DNA from: Atherix ibis | Lineage: Eukaryota > Arthropoda > Insecta > Diptera > Athericidae | Direction: 5' to 3' | NCBI GenBank assembly: GCA_958298945.1 | Contig: OY282606.1 | Location: forward strand, 59,471,920-59,535,919 | Length of the DNA: 64,000 nucleotides | Shown here: in pieces, positions 34,466-45,720 of the stretch | How positions within the stretch are numbered: the first letter of the stretch is position 1 | Layout: every line of letters begins with the position of its first letter | Notes under the pieces: model-generated | The model's input: the letters and a program-made list of their open reading frames with translations, nothing else | What the model was told of the DNA's origin: nothing | Database searches by the model: none | Position numbers and translations under genes: made by a program

Positions 34466-36409
34466 AATTATATACGTATGATAAATATATATGAAAAATA
34501 TTTTAGAAATACATTTCAATTGGTATATAGCGTTAGTACCTAGTCAATCTTAATTTTTTTAAAAGCAATATTTTGAACAGTAATTTCAACAAATATAATT
34601 TTAAAACTAAACAGTTTTTTAAGACAAACTAAATCTATTATAATAAATTGTATCTCGAAATAATTATCGATAATAATCCAAAATTTTTTAATTTACTATT
34701 TTAAATAAATTTTATTTTATAAGTAAGGCAATAAGTTGCTTTAAAATACTTTCACACGAATTTGAAGTATAAAAGATGTAAAATTCTACAAAGTCGGATA
34801 AATCCTATATAACGAATTATAAAGATACATACACGTATATGTATTTGCAATATGTTCATTTTCAATACCATATATATAAGCTATCAAAATGAAAATAAAA
34901 GCAGAATGTTTATATAATATTAAAAATTCAATTTTTAATAAAAAAAATATTTATTTTCAGAATCCCGAGAGATTAGTTTTCTTTTAGCAATATTCTGATA
35001 TTTTTATGGTAACTGTTGTGTCGTAAGGATATACCTATATATATTTTTCTTCTTCTTCTGAATTTTATCAATTTTTTGTTCTTAAGAAAATCAAACCCGT
35101 ATGGATACTTATTTTTTTATGAAATTGCAAAGATTTAAAATTTATCAAACAACGTACAATAAAGTGAAGAAATATATTAAATTGAGAAATTTTGATGATA
35201 TATTATAGAAATTGGAAACAAAATTGTCTGGCTCTCGTAAGGTTTTTAGTCAGTTCATTCGTATCTTGGTCTTAATATTTATCATGTATTCTTCAGAACG
35301 GTAGGTCGCAAATAAGAATTATGACTTAATTTCTTGCATTCGGACTTCAATTATTTAAGCAGTCATGATGATGTGTGGATTACTCAAAGCGGTGTTTATA
35401 ATACACATTGTTGATGGAGTTCTACATATCCATAAGTTAGTGTGTAAGTAGTCCGTCTTTTCTGCAAATCCTTCACATAAGCGGAAAAGGTGGATGAAAT
35501 CAACTAGCATCAGAGTAGCATATTATAACACCAAGAACTCTTACCGTAGAGCTAAAAAATTTGGGGAAAAAAGCACTAGGTACTGGTAGCACAAACCGTT
35601 CCATCTTGAAATATTCCTGATTGCTGCAACATGGAACGGCTTATATTATTTCTAAAAGGAAGAAATGGAGAGAATCTTCGAACATATATTTGGCTATCGA
35701 TTAGAGAATATGCCAAAGATCTTCAGAAAAGTTATGCTCCATTCTGGATGTTATTGATTTGGTCGTGATCATTGCACATATGGCCATCAAATGTAAGAGA
35801 TCGAAGGGAAAAATTAAACTTAGCAACTCCTAAATAAACTCCTAATTTTGCATAACATTAAAAAAAATTCCTAAATTAAAATTGCGATTTCCTACGTGTA
35901 GTTGTATTGTGGAGTTGTATTATTAATGCTAAAGACCCAAAAAGTGGTCCAGAGTAACATAATTGTACTGTGCAGCTCGAGTAACTAAGATCTAGGAGAG
36001 TCTCATAGAGCTTAGTCTTGGGCCCTCTATTTTGGCATTTAATCTGTGATGGACTTCTAAATTCTATATATTAACCTTTTAACATTCCTTTCGAAGCATG
36101 GTGATTTTCTTACAACTGCTCTAATTACATTTGTACCAGCTTTAAAAATCACGTTTTTGTCTTCGCTTAGCAGATGAATAGTATACTAGAGCTGTCCTAC
36201 TACTTATTTTCCTGCAGTCTTGGTGTAGTGGTACGCTTCGTCTACGAGGAGGGGCAGGTATTTTGTCCATTTTGGGTTGCTGTCTTTGATCAATACGGGT
36301 GTTTAGCCATAATAGTTTTTCTTCCGAAAGCTGCTATTGATTTTTCCGTGTTCCTGATGGTTGATGGCTTTTCCAAGTGTTTTGATACACTTTTTATTAA
36401 GGAGAGTAT
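34466..36409. other. No recognised gene
   Basis: AT-rich to 35200, then moderately GC-richer. A plus frame of 81 residues at 36174-36419 has ordinary amino-acid composition, but its antisense reading is also open for about 60 residues and neither resembles a family I know. A 17-mer, GCTAAAAAATTTGGGGA (about 35556-35572), recurs in reverse at about 43658. Confidence 0.35.
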
Positions 36410-36562
36410 AACGGAATAAAAAAATTAAAGTAGAATGAAAAGAAAAGGGTTTTTTGGGGTATAAGTGTGCGAATATGACTTAGTGGGTTTCGAACCCATG
36501 ACCGCTTAAATGGTGGTCCTAGAACACTAATAACAACGCTGCTGAGCCGTTTGGACTTGTTA
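36410..36562 (-). mobile_element. tRNA-derived SINE copy
   Basis: Minus strand: GGCTCAGCAGCGTTG (A-box-like), then GGTCATGGGTTCGAAACCCA with a perfect B box GGTTCGAAACC, then a body with TTCATTCTACTTTAAT shared with the copy at 21333. The putative acceptor strands do not pair and the middle does not form a normal anticodon arm, so this is not a tRNA gene. It would be transcribed by RNA polymerase III if active and would need a LINE partner. Confidence 0.6.
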
Positions 36563-38570
36563 CAAACGTTATAAAAGAATCATCCCCCTGCTGATCATTA
36601 CGACCTATTGACTTGAGCCTAAAAAAGTATTTGTGTTTAACTATAAGTGCTTATATTATTGTACATAAGAAATTTAGTCATATATCGATTTATTATAAAG
36701 GAAATTAAATGTCTTAGGAAAAAAATATACTATTAATAAATGGAATACATAAATAAAAACAAAAAGATGTACTATATATAAATTTGAAAATGATTTTAAT
36801 AAGCATTAATTTCTTTTAGTACAGTTTCTTTTTTTCATATCTAATAATTAGTATTAAAAATCCAAGCAGTAAATATAAACCATTGTATATATACGTTAAC
36901 ATTTACTAAATCTTTATTCTTGTAATTTTTTGATAAATGGTTGAAAATAATGAATTAATTGATTCACAAACCCAAATAATTCAGACTATTACAAATAATA
37001 TTTATAAAACTGAAATTGTATATAAGGTATATTAAATATTGCCCCTTCAAATGAGCTAACCATTTACATTCAAGTATTGTCGGAGTCACTTGGCTTATAA
37101 TTGAAAAAACATATATATTTAATTGACACACTAATATATTAGTCCTTTATTTGTGATTAGAAAAATATTTTCAAGCTATAGAAAAGTCAAAATTTACTCA
37201 ATATATTTACAATATAATAAATAGATTTTCTTACTGGTTTTTGATTCATATTGAAATTTTCATTAAAAAGGTCGCATTTCATTCCATTAAAATATGTTAA
37301 AAATAATAAACTAATAGCGGTTAGCTAAAAAATATGTACAATATTTAAAGGTGAATAATTGTTTCAAAACAAAATACAAAAAACTTGTTGATTATGAAGT
37401 TATTTTGACAAATTTGTGATTGTATAACATTACATGGTAAAAATCAATTTTGATATTTATGTCCACAATAGAGATGTTATAATTAGGATTTGCTTGACCT
37501 TATTCACTTACAATTGAGTAATTTGAAATTGTCTCATTAAATTATAAAAATTTCTATCGTTTCTGTATTTATTGTTTTATTATACTCTTCTAATAATAAT
37601 GCTTGAAAGTATACAAATAGCTAAAATCAACAAATTCCATCAACTAAAATAAGTTCTTATAGTGTATTGGATGGTTTCATTCTATTTTACTTGCAGACCT
37701 ATGAAAGAGTTTTACTGTATGTGTAGCATAGGCTGTGATTAAATAGTTTTCATCCACACGATTATGTCTATTTTCCATTCTATATCAACAGGAAGAGAAT
37801 CTTGAGTTGAGATTCTGTGTTAAATGAAATGTGGTAGAGCAAAGGAAAGTGGAATAGTATTGAGAAAATAAAGTGGTGGAAAATTGCGTTTTGAATAAAT
37901 TATGAGCAAAGTTTAGGATAATAACGATGTCACTTAGTGATATAAGTATTCAAATCAAAAGAAATATCATGACTGGGTACCCTCAAGTGCTTACATTCAA
38001 CTTCAAGCTTTTCATCATAGTCTAACCATCTTGAGCATAATAATCACAATCAAATATTAATAGCGTTGAATATAAAGACCTCATGATTTTGATGTTTGGC
38101 CAACCAGATGAACTTATTTAGTTTCACTTAGAAATTTCTCTCTTTTATATATACTTGAATGCAAATGCAATATTTTAGAGTTTTTCTATACTTGGAAAAT
38201 GCCCATACAAAAATTGATTTTACTTGCATTTTTTCTGCAAAAGGTTTTTATTTATTCCACTCAATATTAATAACATTGAATGCAATTATAAAATAATTTT
38301 TAAAATATTATTAATTTTAAAATACTTCGAAATTTAATACTGTCGGACACAAAAAACGCGAATAATTATGAACATTTTCTCATATAACTTGTGTTTTCTA
38401 TACGAAGATTGAAGTGCAGAGTAATTAGTCCAAATGATGTCCAAATATAACACTGATGTAACGTTTTATAATATATTCGTGAATAGGAATGGTATTTTAA
38501 AGAAAATCAACTATAACTTATACTCTTGTAGCCATTCCAAGCACTATGCGTGCGAAACACAATTCCTAGT
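36563..38570. other. AT-rich DNA, nothing recognised
   Basis: About 2 kb without a convincing frame or repeat. Confidence 0.4.
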
Positions 38571-38574
38571 CAGT

Positions 38575-39290
38575 CAGAAAATCATAATTGAATTTTCAAG
38601 CACTAAATGAAAAGTTACGCACTCAAATATACGCAAGACAAAAATATAATAATATCGATTTTGAAAGGAAAGCTTTTTTGAAGAGGTAGAAGAAACCCTT
38701 AATACCTGTCCCAAAGATGATACACAAATCATTCTTAAACATTTTAACAGCAAGATAGAAAGCAATTCAAGCGATGCACAGGATTCCATAGCAACTAACA
38801 TATGAGCTTATCAATTATAGTGGATTGCATACAATCAGACTAGATGCATCAAATAAAATGGTTCTTGGTATACACACATTATAATTTCAATATCTTTACA
38901 CGGGATAGCTTTGAAACATATTGACCATGTATTAAGCAACTACTGTAAATAATAGAGGTATCAATTAACTACTTAAACAAATTGTCCGTAGTCTGAACAG
39001 CCTGTAACCATCTAAAGGACACTATTATTGGTACGGCCAAAAATATCCTAGGCTTCCATATTCAAACGGCTGTTTCAAAAACATATAAGGTAATTGAGCA
39101 TAAAAATATTGTATATAAAGCTATTCAGCATTCTGAATGCATATGAGCATGTATAAACTCCTATCACCAATTACATAAAGTAGAGAAAAATACACAGACA
39201 GTAAAAAATCTAGATTTAAGCAGGAAGAACTAATATACATTTTATTTCTCCCCATGAAGAAAGGGACAGGACAACGTAAACAATTCATAG
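38575..39290 (+). pseudogene. LINE AP-endonuclease C-terminus and linker
   Basis: Plus-strand reading gives LNTCPKDDTQIILKHFNSKI (normally xDxxIIxGDFNAK, the endonuclease core; GD is replaced by KH), then SGLHTIRLDASNKMV (normally NGLRLxxLAxxxxMVIGST) and HIDHVLSN (normally QIDHVLI, catalytic D and H kept). A decayed linker follows: LKDTIIGTAKNILGFHIQTA, HKVEKNTQTVKNLDLSRKN. It is the same LINE type as 12824-13385. RT motifs are not recognisable downstream to 40000, although short open stretches persist. Confidence 0.7.
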
Positions 39291-40399
39291 TTTAAAAACT
39301 CACAATTCTTTAGAAAGTCGACGATATGAGTCATGAAATATTCTAATATGAAGGTAAAATTCTACACCAGCACTTCATCATGGTCCAAGCATAGAACAGC
39401 AAATCAATTACCACAGAGTAGTATCGGGGAATTATCTACAAAAGGTGATACGACTTTATGCAGCAATTACATATGTATAACATTGCCGAATACAGTCAGT
39501 CAGATAATCTCCTCTATATCGACATGATATTTCCATGGGGCCAGGAGATAATAGAACTTCGGCATAGAGAATTTGCTCCAGAAAAATCAGTAGAGATATC
39601 TCTCTGCTGCAATCCATGTAAAAATAGATAAACGCTTCGCCATATTTAGCGAGCTTAAGGCCACCTATGTTAGGATAGATTTACACGTCGTCATGAAAGT
39701 GATCTTAATCCAAGCAAAACTAATAATACTCGTGAGGATGACCGTGCAGAGTTGCAAAGCCGAATTTAAGAAACGCATATTGTCTTATGGTAATTAAATA
39801 AACAATATGTGTTGATCGCAGAAAGCTGAATGTGACACCTTCAATAAAATTGAGGCGGCGGCAAGAGAAAAAAAGCTCTATGTAAATGAAAATCAAATAA
39901 AGCACAAGTTGGCAATACCGACGTAAAAGACAAAATCAACGACTATTCATATACAAATAGCATCAAAAATAACATCCCATAAACACATGGGTGAAAAAAT
40001 CTGCCTATAGAATCTATTTAAAAATAATGCAGCAATTCAAACTAAGATTTTAATTTTAAATTTGTCGTAAACACTCTGAAACAATAGATGATTTAATCTA
40101 TTATTTGTTTTAGAATGAATGTACCCCACTAAAACCTATTTAAAAAACTGGCTTACTTTGTGTAATCGTGACTTTATTAAGATGAAACAATACTACTCGT
40201 ATTTTAGTTGCTTCTTTAATTATAAAAACATAAACAAATTTCTTTCGTGATATCCAGCAGAAAGCAATATTATACGAGTGTTGCTTGATAAATACCTGGC
40301 CTTGATAAGCAAAATTATTTTTATGTGTAAAATTTATATTATTTGGTAATATCACTTACTTTTAGCTAAATACACTGAGTCAAACATTTTTTCTATCTT
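39291..40399. other. Possible decayed LINE downstream sequence, otherwise nothing
   Basis: To about 39900 composition is less AT-rich and may continue the LINE. No RT motif can be named. The rest is plain. Confidence 0.35.
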
Positions 40400-41070
40400 T
40401 TGAATCTCATCTAAAAAAACATTTCTCTAACCCTTTCAGCTTTTTGCTTCAGCAATTTAAAACCAAATCTTTTTCCGTCAAACCAATTTCCCATATTCTA
40501 AAATAGAAAATAGTCTCTGGGGGCTAGATTTGGTGAATGTGGTGGATGCGGAAACAATTCGTGTCCTTACTCATGGAATCTTTAAATGGCACCAAATACG
40601 ATCGTTTTTTATCCACAGCACCGTTGAAACGATACAATAAGTTGAATAATACTTGCCATTAATCATTTTTCTCTTTTCAAGGTAATCGAACGTTTTTTTT
40701 TGGCTTGGCCGTTTTCGATGCCGGTTTGGCACGGAAAACCCACTCTTTGGCCCGTACTCTAACTCTAATGTGTTCTAATGTGTTATGATGAGTCCATGTT
40801 TTATCAAAAGTTTTGAATCGAGATATAAATTTATTTTGATTATGCTTAAAAACGTCCAAATACTCCATTTAAGTTGTTACACGAACACGTTTTTTGTCAG
40901 GCGTAACCAAACCCGGCAACTATCCCTCCGCTAGTTTGCTCTTACCAAAAATTTCAGGTAAGATATTGCCTACACGATCATTTAAGTTATATTCCAAGCC
41001 AGTGATTTCATACAATTTAACTGGAGGCTCTTGTAAAAGTATTCCATTAATAACAAAGGTGCAGAATGAA
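40400..41070 (-). pseudogene. Mariner-like transposase remnant
   Basis: Minus-strand reading starts near 41030 with VKLYEITGLEYNLNDRVGNI and LPEIFGKSKLAEG (second helix-turn-helix; normally VREIAExxGxSxxRVGNIL). It goes on to LPGLVTPDKKRVRVTT (normally WVPRLLTxDQK), then an open frame EYLDVFKHNQNKFISRFKTF, DKTWTHHNT (first aspartate), KEWVF and decayed middle parts. HPPHSPNLAP near 40530 is the third region, with the first D changed to N. Many shifts. It directly abuts the end of a DUF4817 transposase at about 41070, and its own first helix-turn-helix is missing there. Confidence 0.78.
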
Positions 41071-41074
41071 AAAC

Positions 41075-41660
41075 AATATCATTCATATGACCACCACGAT
41101 TCAGTTTGCATTCGGTCTGCGAATTTTCGAAGATTTTGCGCAATAAAAGTATATCAATGGCCATAATTTCTTGTAGAATGTTATTTTTTAGGTCCTGAAT
41201 TATTCTTGAATGATTTCACATCAACGTATCGTGAGATTATTCCACCACCGAATTAAGTGCATAACAATCCGATGTTTTAACGGGTTGTGTAACTTGTAAC
41301 GCTATACTTTTGAAACCGAAGCTTATTTACACTCAATTCATTCAATTTCGGCTGGAAAAAATTCGTTAGCAACTTATGATATCGTTCAAAATTCACTATA
41401 TTGGCCTTTTCACGTTCATTTTCAAAAAGAATGTCCCAATGACTTCTTTAGCCCATAAACCGCAAAAGAACGGTGACTTTTTGGATGCATTGTTTTTTTG
41501 TAAATCACTTGACTTTCCACACCCCCCGATTTGCTAATTTTCTTTGTAAACGTAGGTGCCAATGTGAAAATTTCGTTTTTCACTAAATATAAATTTTTCG
41601 AAATGTCATTTTTACAAAATGCCCATTTTTGTAATGAATTTTTATAATTAAAATACATTT
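41075..41660 (-). pseudogene. DUF4817-type DDE transposase, C-terminal half (copy 4)
   Basis: From 41658 downward: a decayed FSDEAHF/VNKQN segment, then MHPKKVTV, CGLW and FFENERE, FERYHKLLTNFFQPKLNEL, RFQKYSVTSYTTR (normally WFQQDGATxHTA), RNIGLL and a decayed WPxRSCDLTPLD region. It ends with EIMAIDILLLRKIFENSQTE and CKLNRGGHMNDIVFHS. That terminal GGHxxDIVFH block is the hallmark C-terminus of this family. The copy stops exactly where the mariner-like remnant starts. Confidence 0.82.
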
Positions 41661-44600
41661 TTCTATTATAAATGTCTTCATAACTAAAATTGTACTACTT
41701 TATACTTGACAGCTATGAGAACAATCGTGGCATGTGTATTTTAATAAATATTTTGAAAATTAAAAAAAAACCAAAATTTTTTTATCACAATTTGAAATTA
41801 ATGCTATACATTTTCTGCTTTATGCTATTACCACCATTCGACCGTATATATTTGGCAACTTTGATATTTACAATCAATGACATTGTATATGCGATTATAT
41901 GAATTATTTAACTTACTTTTATGAGCATATACAGAATTTGTCAATACTCCAAATTTTTTCATGGCTTTTCAGAGGAATAAATCTACTAACATAATGTGCA
42001 TTGTGTAGATGCACTTTTATTAAATTTATAAAGAGATTGAATAATTATAAAATATACTCAAAATTCATATTTTTCTATTTACATCCATACGAGCAAGTAG
42101 TAAGAACTCGAATAGTCCATATGTACGAGTATATAATAGTAACTACCATTGTAGTAAACATCCTTATTTAAGTCTGTACATACATATATCAAAGGAAGAC
42201 ATATAAATATGAACTTATCACTTCAATTAAAATTTATTTCACTATACAATTTCAATTAAATATAATGTAAATATTTACACTGATTTATTAAGTGTTTATA
42301 ACGATCTAAAATTGCTTTCATGGTTTTTGATATTTGCCTAATACCACGTCAAGGATATGTACACGGCTAAAATTAATTATAATATTATTTAAGGTATTTA
42401 ATGTTTTAGGAAAATTTCCTATAGACATGTTATACCCATGAAGAAATTATAAGTACAGATATGGGTGATTGTACCTACACATGTGATGAGAAATTTAATT
42501 TACATCATACAAGTATAGTGTCAAATTGAAATATGGATAATACTAGTATCATAGGTAGGACGTACTTTTCAATATTTCTTATTACTTCGGCGTACTGCAA
42601 CAGTATTTACTCTAATATATCTACATATGTGCATATATTGATACGATGTCTCCCAATACAAATAATTTAATAATACTAAAATATGTACGATGCGCTAGCA
42701 TAGATCAATCAAAGGCAAATTCTATTAAATCAGGCTATGTTTGTCAATGTAAGCATAAAGTTAATTGAATTATTTTGAAAGTTTTCACTCTAACGATAAA
42801 ACCCTAACTGAAAACTTAATTTCAAATAATTTAAAGCATGTGTGTGCTAGCTTAAAGTAACTTTTTTCAACTTTATCCATGTTGAGCAAGTGGAATCAAA
42901 TTTTAGTTAGTTTATATTTTTATATTGAAATAACTGAATTCATTTTGGTATGTGTATGTACGAGTATCAATATAAATATTATGTAAATTTGAACGTGGAT
43001 TTGCTTTTGAATGAAATATTTAAAATGTGTTATTTCAAAAACATTTTACGAGCAAAATATTATGCATACATACACATATCAATCTAAAAACATTTTAGAT
43101 AAATATGTATGCATAATAATAAATGTTGGTAATTGACAAAAGAAACTTTATGGATAATAAAATATTGACACTTTAGGCTTAATATACAGGAATATCTTAA
43201 TACTTAAACATCCATTTTGCATACATAAAGTAAAGGTGTAAGAAAGTTATTGTTAATATTTTCTATAATATAAGGTTTAAGCTTTTTATAGAGTTAATTC
43301 AAATTTATTTTTCAGTCGTCTGTAGCATTAGATCTATCTATTTGATGAAACATCTGCAAAGATCGAAACAAGTAATGATCTGACAAGTCTATACTGTGGA
43401 TATATATTCGATCATCTTTATATATGACCAGTTGTCGCAGGTAGCTGTGGTCTAATATTGCTGTAATTTTTATGTAGATAAGTTCTGTTCACTTCTCTCG
43501 AGATTTTATTTTAATCTTACTCATAATTTGAAATATACTTTTAATCGCACCATACCATTATACTGCTTGAACCATTTTTTCCCAGCTTAGAATAGCAAAA
43601 CAAGGATTAATGATAAAGATCAGAAAGAACGTCGTTTTCCGTATGAAATAAAAAATTCTCCCCAAATTTTTTAGCCCTTTTCATCAGCAGATTGATATTT
43701 CAAGGAAGGTTTATATTTGAGAGGACTATGGTTTAATCTATTTTTCACCACCAACACATAAATTGACTCATTTTTAGTCATTTTAATTTGAAAATTAATC
43801 AATGGAAACAATCTTAAATTCTACTTAAAAGTATATATGAGTAACCTAACCATCGCCATCATTGAAACTGCTCCGTAAATTTAGTTATTGTTAATTGTTT
43901 AAGATCTCCTAAAAATGATATGTTTGATATTGATCCTTACTAAAAAATGTTAGTACTTAAGAGCTGAAACTAAAACTGTGGAGTGATTATTATGGTGGTT
44001 GCATTAATAAACACATTGTTACAAGTATTTTAATTTATTTTAAATCGTATTCTATGGTTTTTTTATTTAAAATAATAACAATTTTCGACTTACAATTATT
44101 ATTAATAAAATAATATGTAATAATTGGTTGCGCCGGAGTTCATAACAAATGAAGTGGATTAATTTTGGAATTTTCGGCTAACCTTTTCAACACAGCTCTA
44201 TTTAAAACCAAATATGCAAAAATCACATAGCCTGAAGAAAGTTTGTGTATAAGAGCATTATTACGATAATTAAAATTTTTTCATGTTAAGATAAATGATT
44301 TTAATCCATACCATGCACAAGAAGGATAATATCTAAGTATTTTTAAGGGATTTTGGATTGACGAAAATAATTTAACGGATATTTAAAGATTTAGTCTCAG
44401 GTTCATTTGTAATTTGCTACCTATTCCAAGTGTTGAACATATTTCAAGCAGTTTTTAAAGATGATATCGCTAATATTTACGATCTTTAATTAGATTTTAC
44501 AAATACAAATGATTATCGCTATTTCCAAACAAGAGCCTATAACTTTAAATTTTTTTAAAAAATATAGCCAAAAGGGTAAAAATTGTAAGAAACAAGATTT

Positions 44601-45250
44601 TACAAGCATATATAATTATTTCGAGGAACAAATAATGAAATAAGTAAAAGTGACTTGGCCAGGACTGCAAATATTTGTGTTTTCGTTGAATTTTAATTTG
44701 TTGGCTAGTTATTCCTTATCTAGACTTTTGAGGATAATATTTTTTTTAATATTTTACAGTTTAAGAATTATCAGTTGGATGATAAGATGAATTTGTAGTT
44801 AGTGAATATTAATAGATTTGAGACCAAGCTTCAGCAAAAAACGATACTACAAAGTATTATTGAGAATAACATGTTCAAGATGGTTACTAACTATAAATAT
44901 ATTAGAACGATAGTTTACAAAAGCTGCCTAGAATTTCTAAAAACAAAAATACAGCGAATTTGGTGCTTAGATTATGAAGTATAACGATAGACAATAGAAG
45001 CGCCAAGTTGAAGTCTAAAAAAATAAAATACAACATTAAAGCATCACTTTCAGACAGAGGCAATTTCATATTTATAATACATAATAATGCTAAAAGTTAT
45101 TTAAATTAATTAATTTACTACGATTTTGTTTTAATTTAATAAATTTAGAATTTAGAACTAAATAAAATATTTTTTGCTGTAAATTCATTTATTCGATGAT
45201 TATTTATGATTATCGAATCATTTTTATGCTAAGCAATTTACTCCCAACAT
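41661..45250. other. Long AT-rich stretch, nothing recognised
   Basis: About 3.6 kb of repetitive AT-rich DNA with frequent TACGAGTAT-like words. At 43590-43720 a GC-richer patch shares a 17-mer with 35556. No gene. Confidence 0.4.
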
Positions 45251-45256
45251 TTCCCA

Positions 45257-45412
45257 ATGGAAGCAGCTTTAGCTTTATGTTGGAATAGTATACAAGCATT
45301 GAGTTATGAATATAATATATTAATACTCACTGACATTAGTATAAAAAAATCATTAATTAAAAATTATATTCTTATAAATGATTTATTTAGTGCTTGGGAA
45401 TATCTGAGGTAA
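45257..45412 (+). pseudogene. Possible RNase H-like fragment, very short
   Basis: A 51-residue frame reads MEAALALCWNSIQALSYEYN and ILILTDISIKKSLIKN. The E-LA...ILTD spacing recalls the RNase H domain of LINEs (EALAL...IILTDSxxxLKSL). The frame ends at CTGAGGTAAGTA, which would also be a good splice donor. Too short to be sure; it could be chance. Confidence 0.25.
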
Positions 45413-45720
45413 GTAAGGAAACTTACCTTAGATTTTACAAGCACTATATATAGATTTATATTTTTACATATATATGAAAATTGTACATTAATAGATACAA
45501 TTTTTGACTATGTGAAAATATAACACCTTCATCGAAAAGTAATCAGGCAACCGTCATTGAAATGTCAATATGATCACAACTAATTGTCTGTTTACATTCA
45601 ATTTTCCACAATAATTTTTCAGTTTTTAAATACATAGGAGCACTCGAAATGCAATAAAAATTACCTATCCTTATAAGGACGATTATCTATCCTTATACTC
45701 TATAATGTAAGGTTTGGTTA
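45413..45720. repeat. Diverged dispersed repeat, copy B
   Basis: Second copy of the unit at 275-800, same orientation: ACTTACCTTAGATTTTAC, GAAAATTGTACATTAATAG, CGAAAAGTAATCAGG with CCGTCATTGAAAT, GATCACAACTAATTG, GGAGCACTCGAAATG and CCTTATACTCTATAATGTAAGG. It is shorter in the middle. CCTTATAAGGA appears just before the last block. Conserved blocks are separated by freely diverged DNA. Confidence 0.6.

Noticed and set aside
33918..34560. Inverted terminal repeats around the DUF4817 copy
   Set aside because: CTAGTCAA at the left and CTAGTCAAT at the right are in direct, not inverted, orientation, so they do not define element ends.
35556..35572. Repeat shared with 43658 (17-mer GCTAAAAAATTTGGGGA)
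   Set aside because: Neighbouring words occur in a different order at the two sites, so I could not establish a real repeat.
36480..36562. Functional tRNA gene
   Set aside because: The B box is perfect, but the acceptor strands do not pair and no normal anticodon arm forms; a SINE reading fits better.
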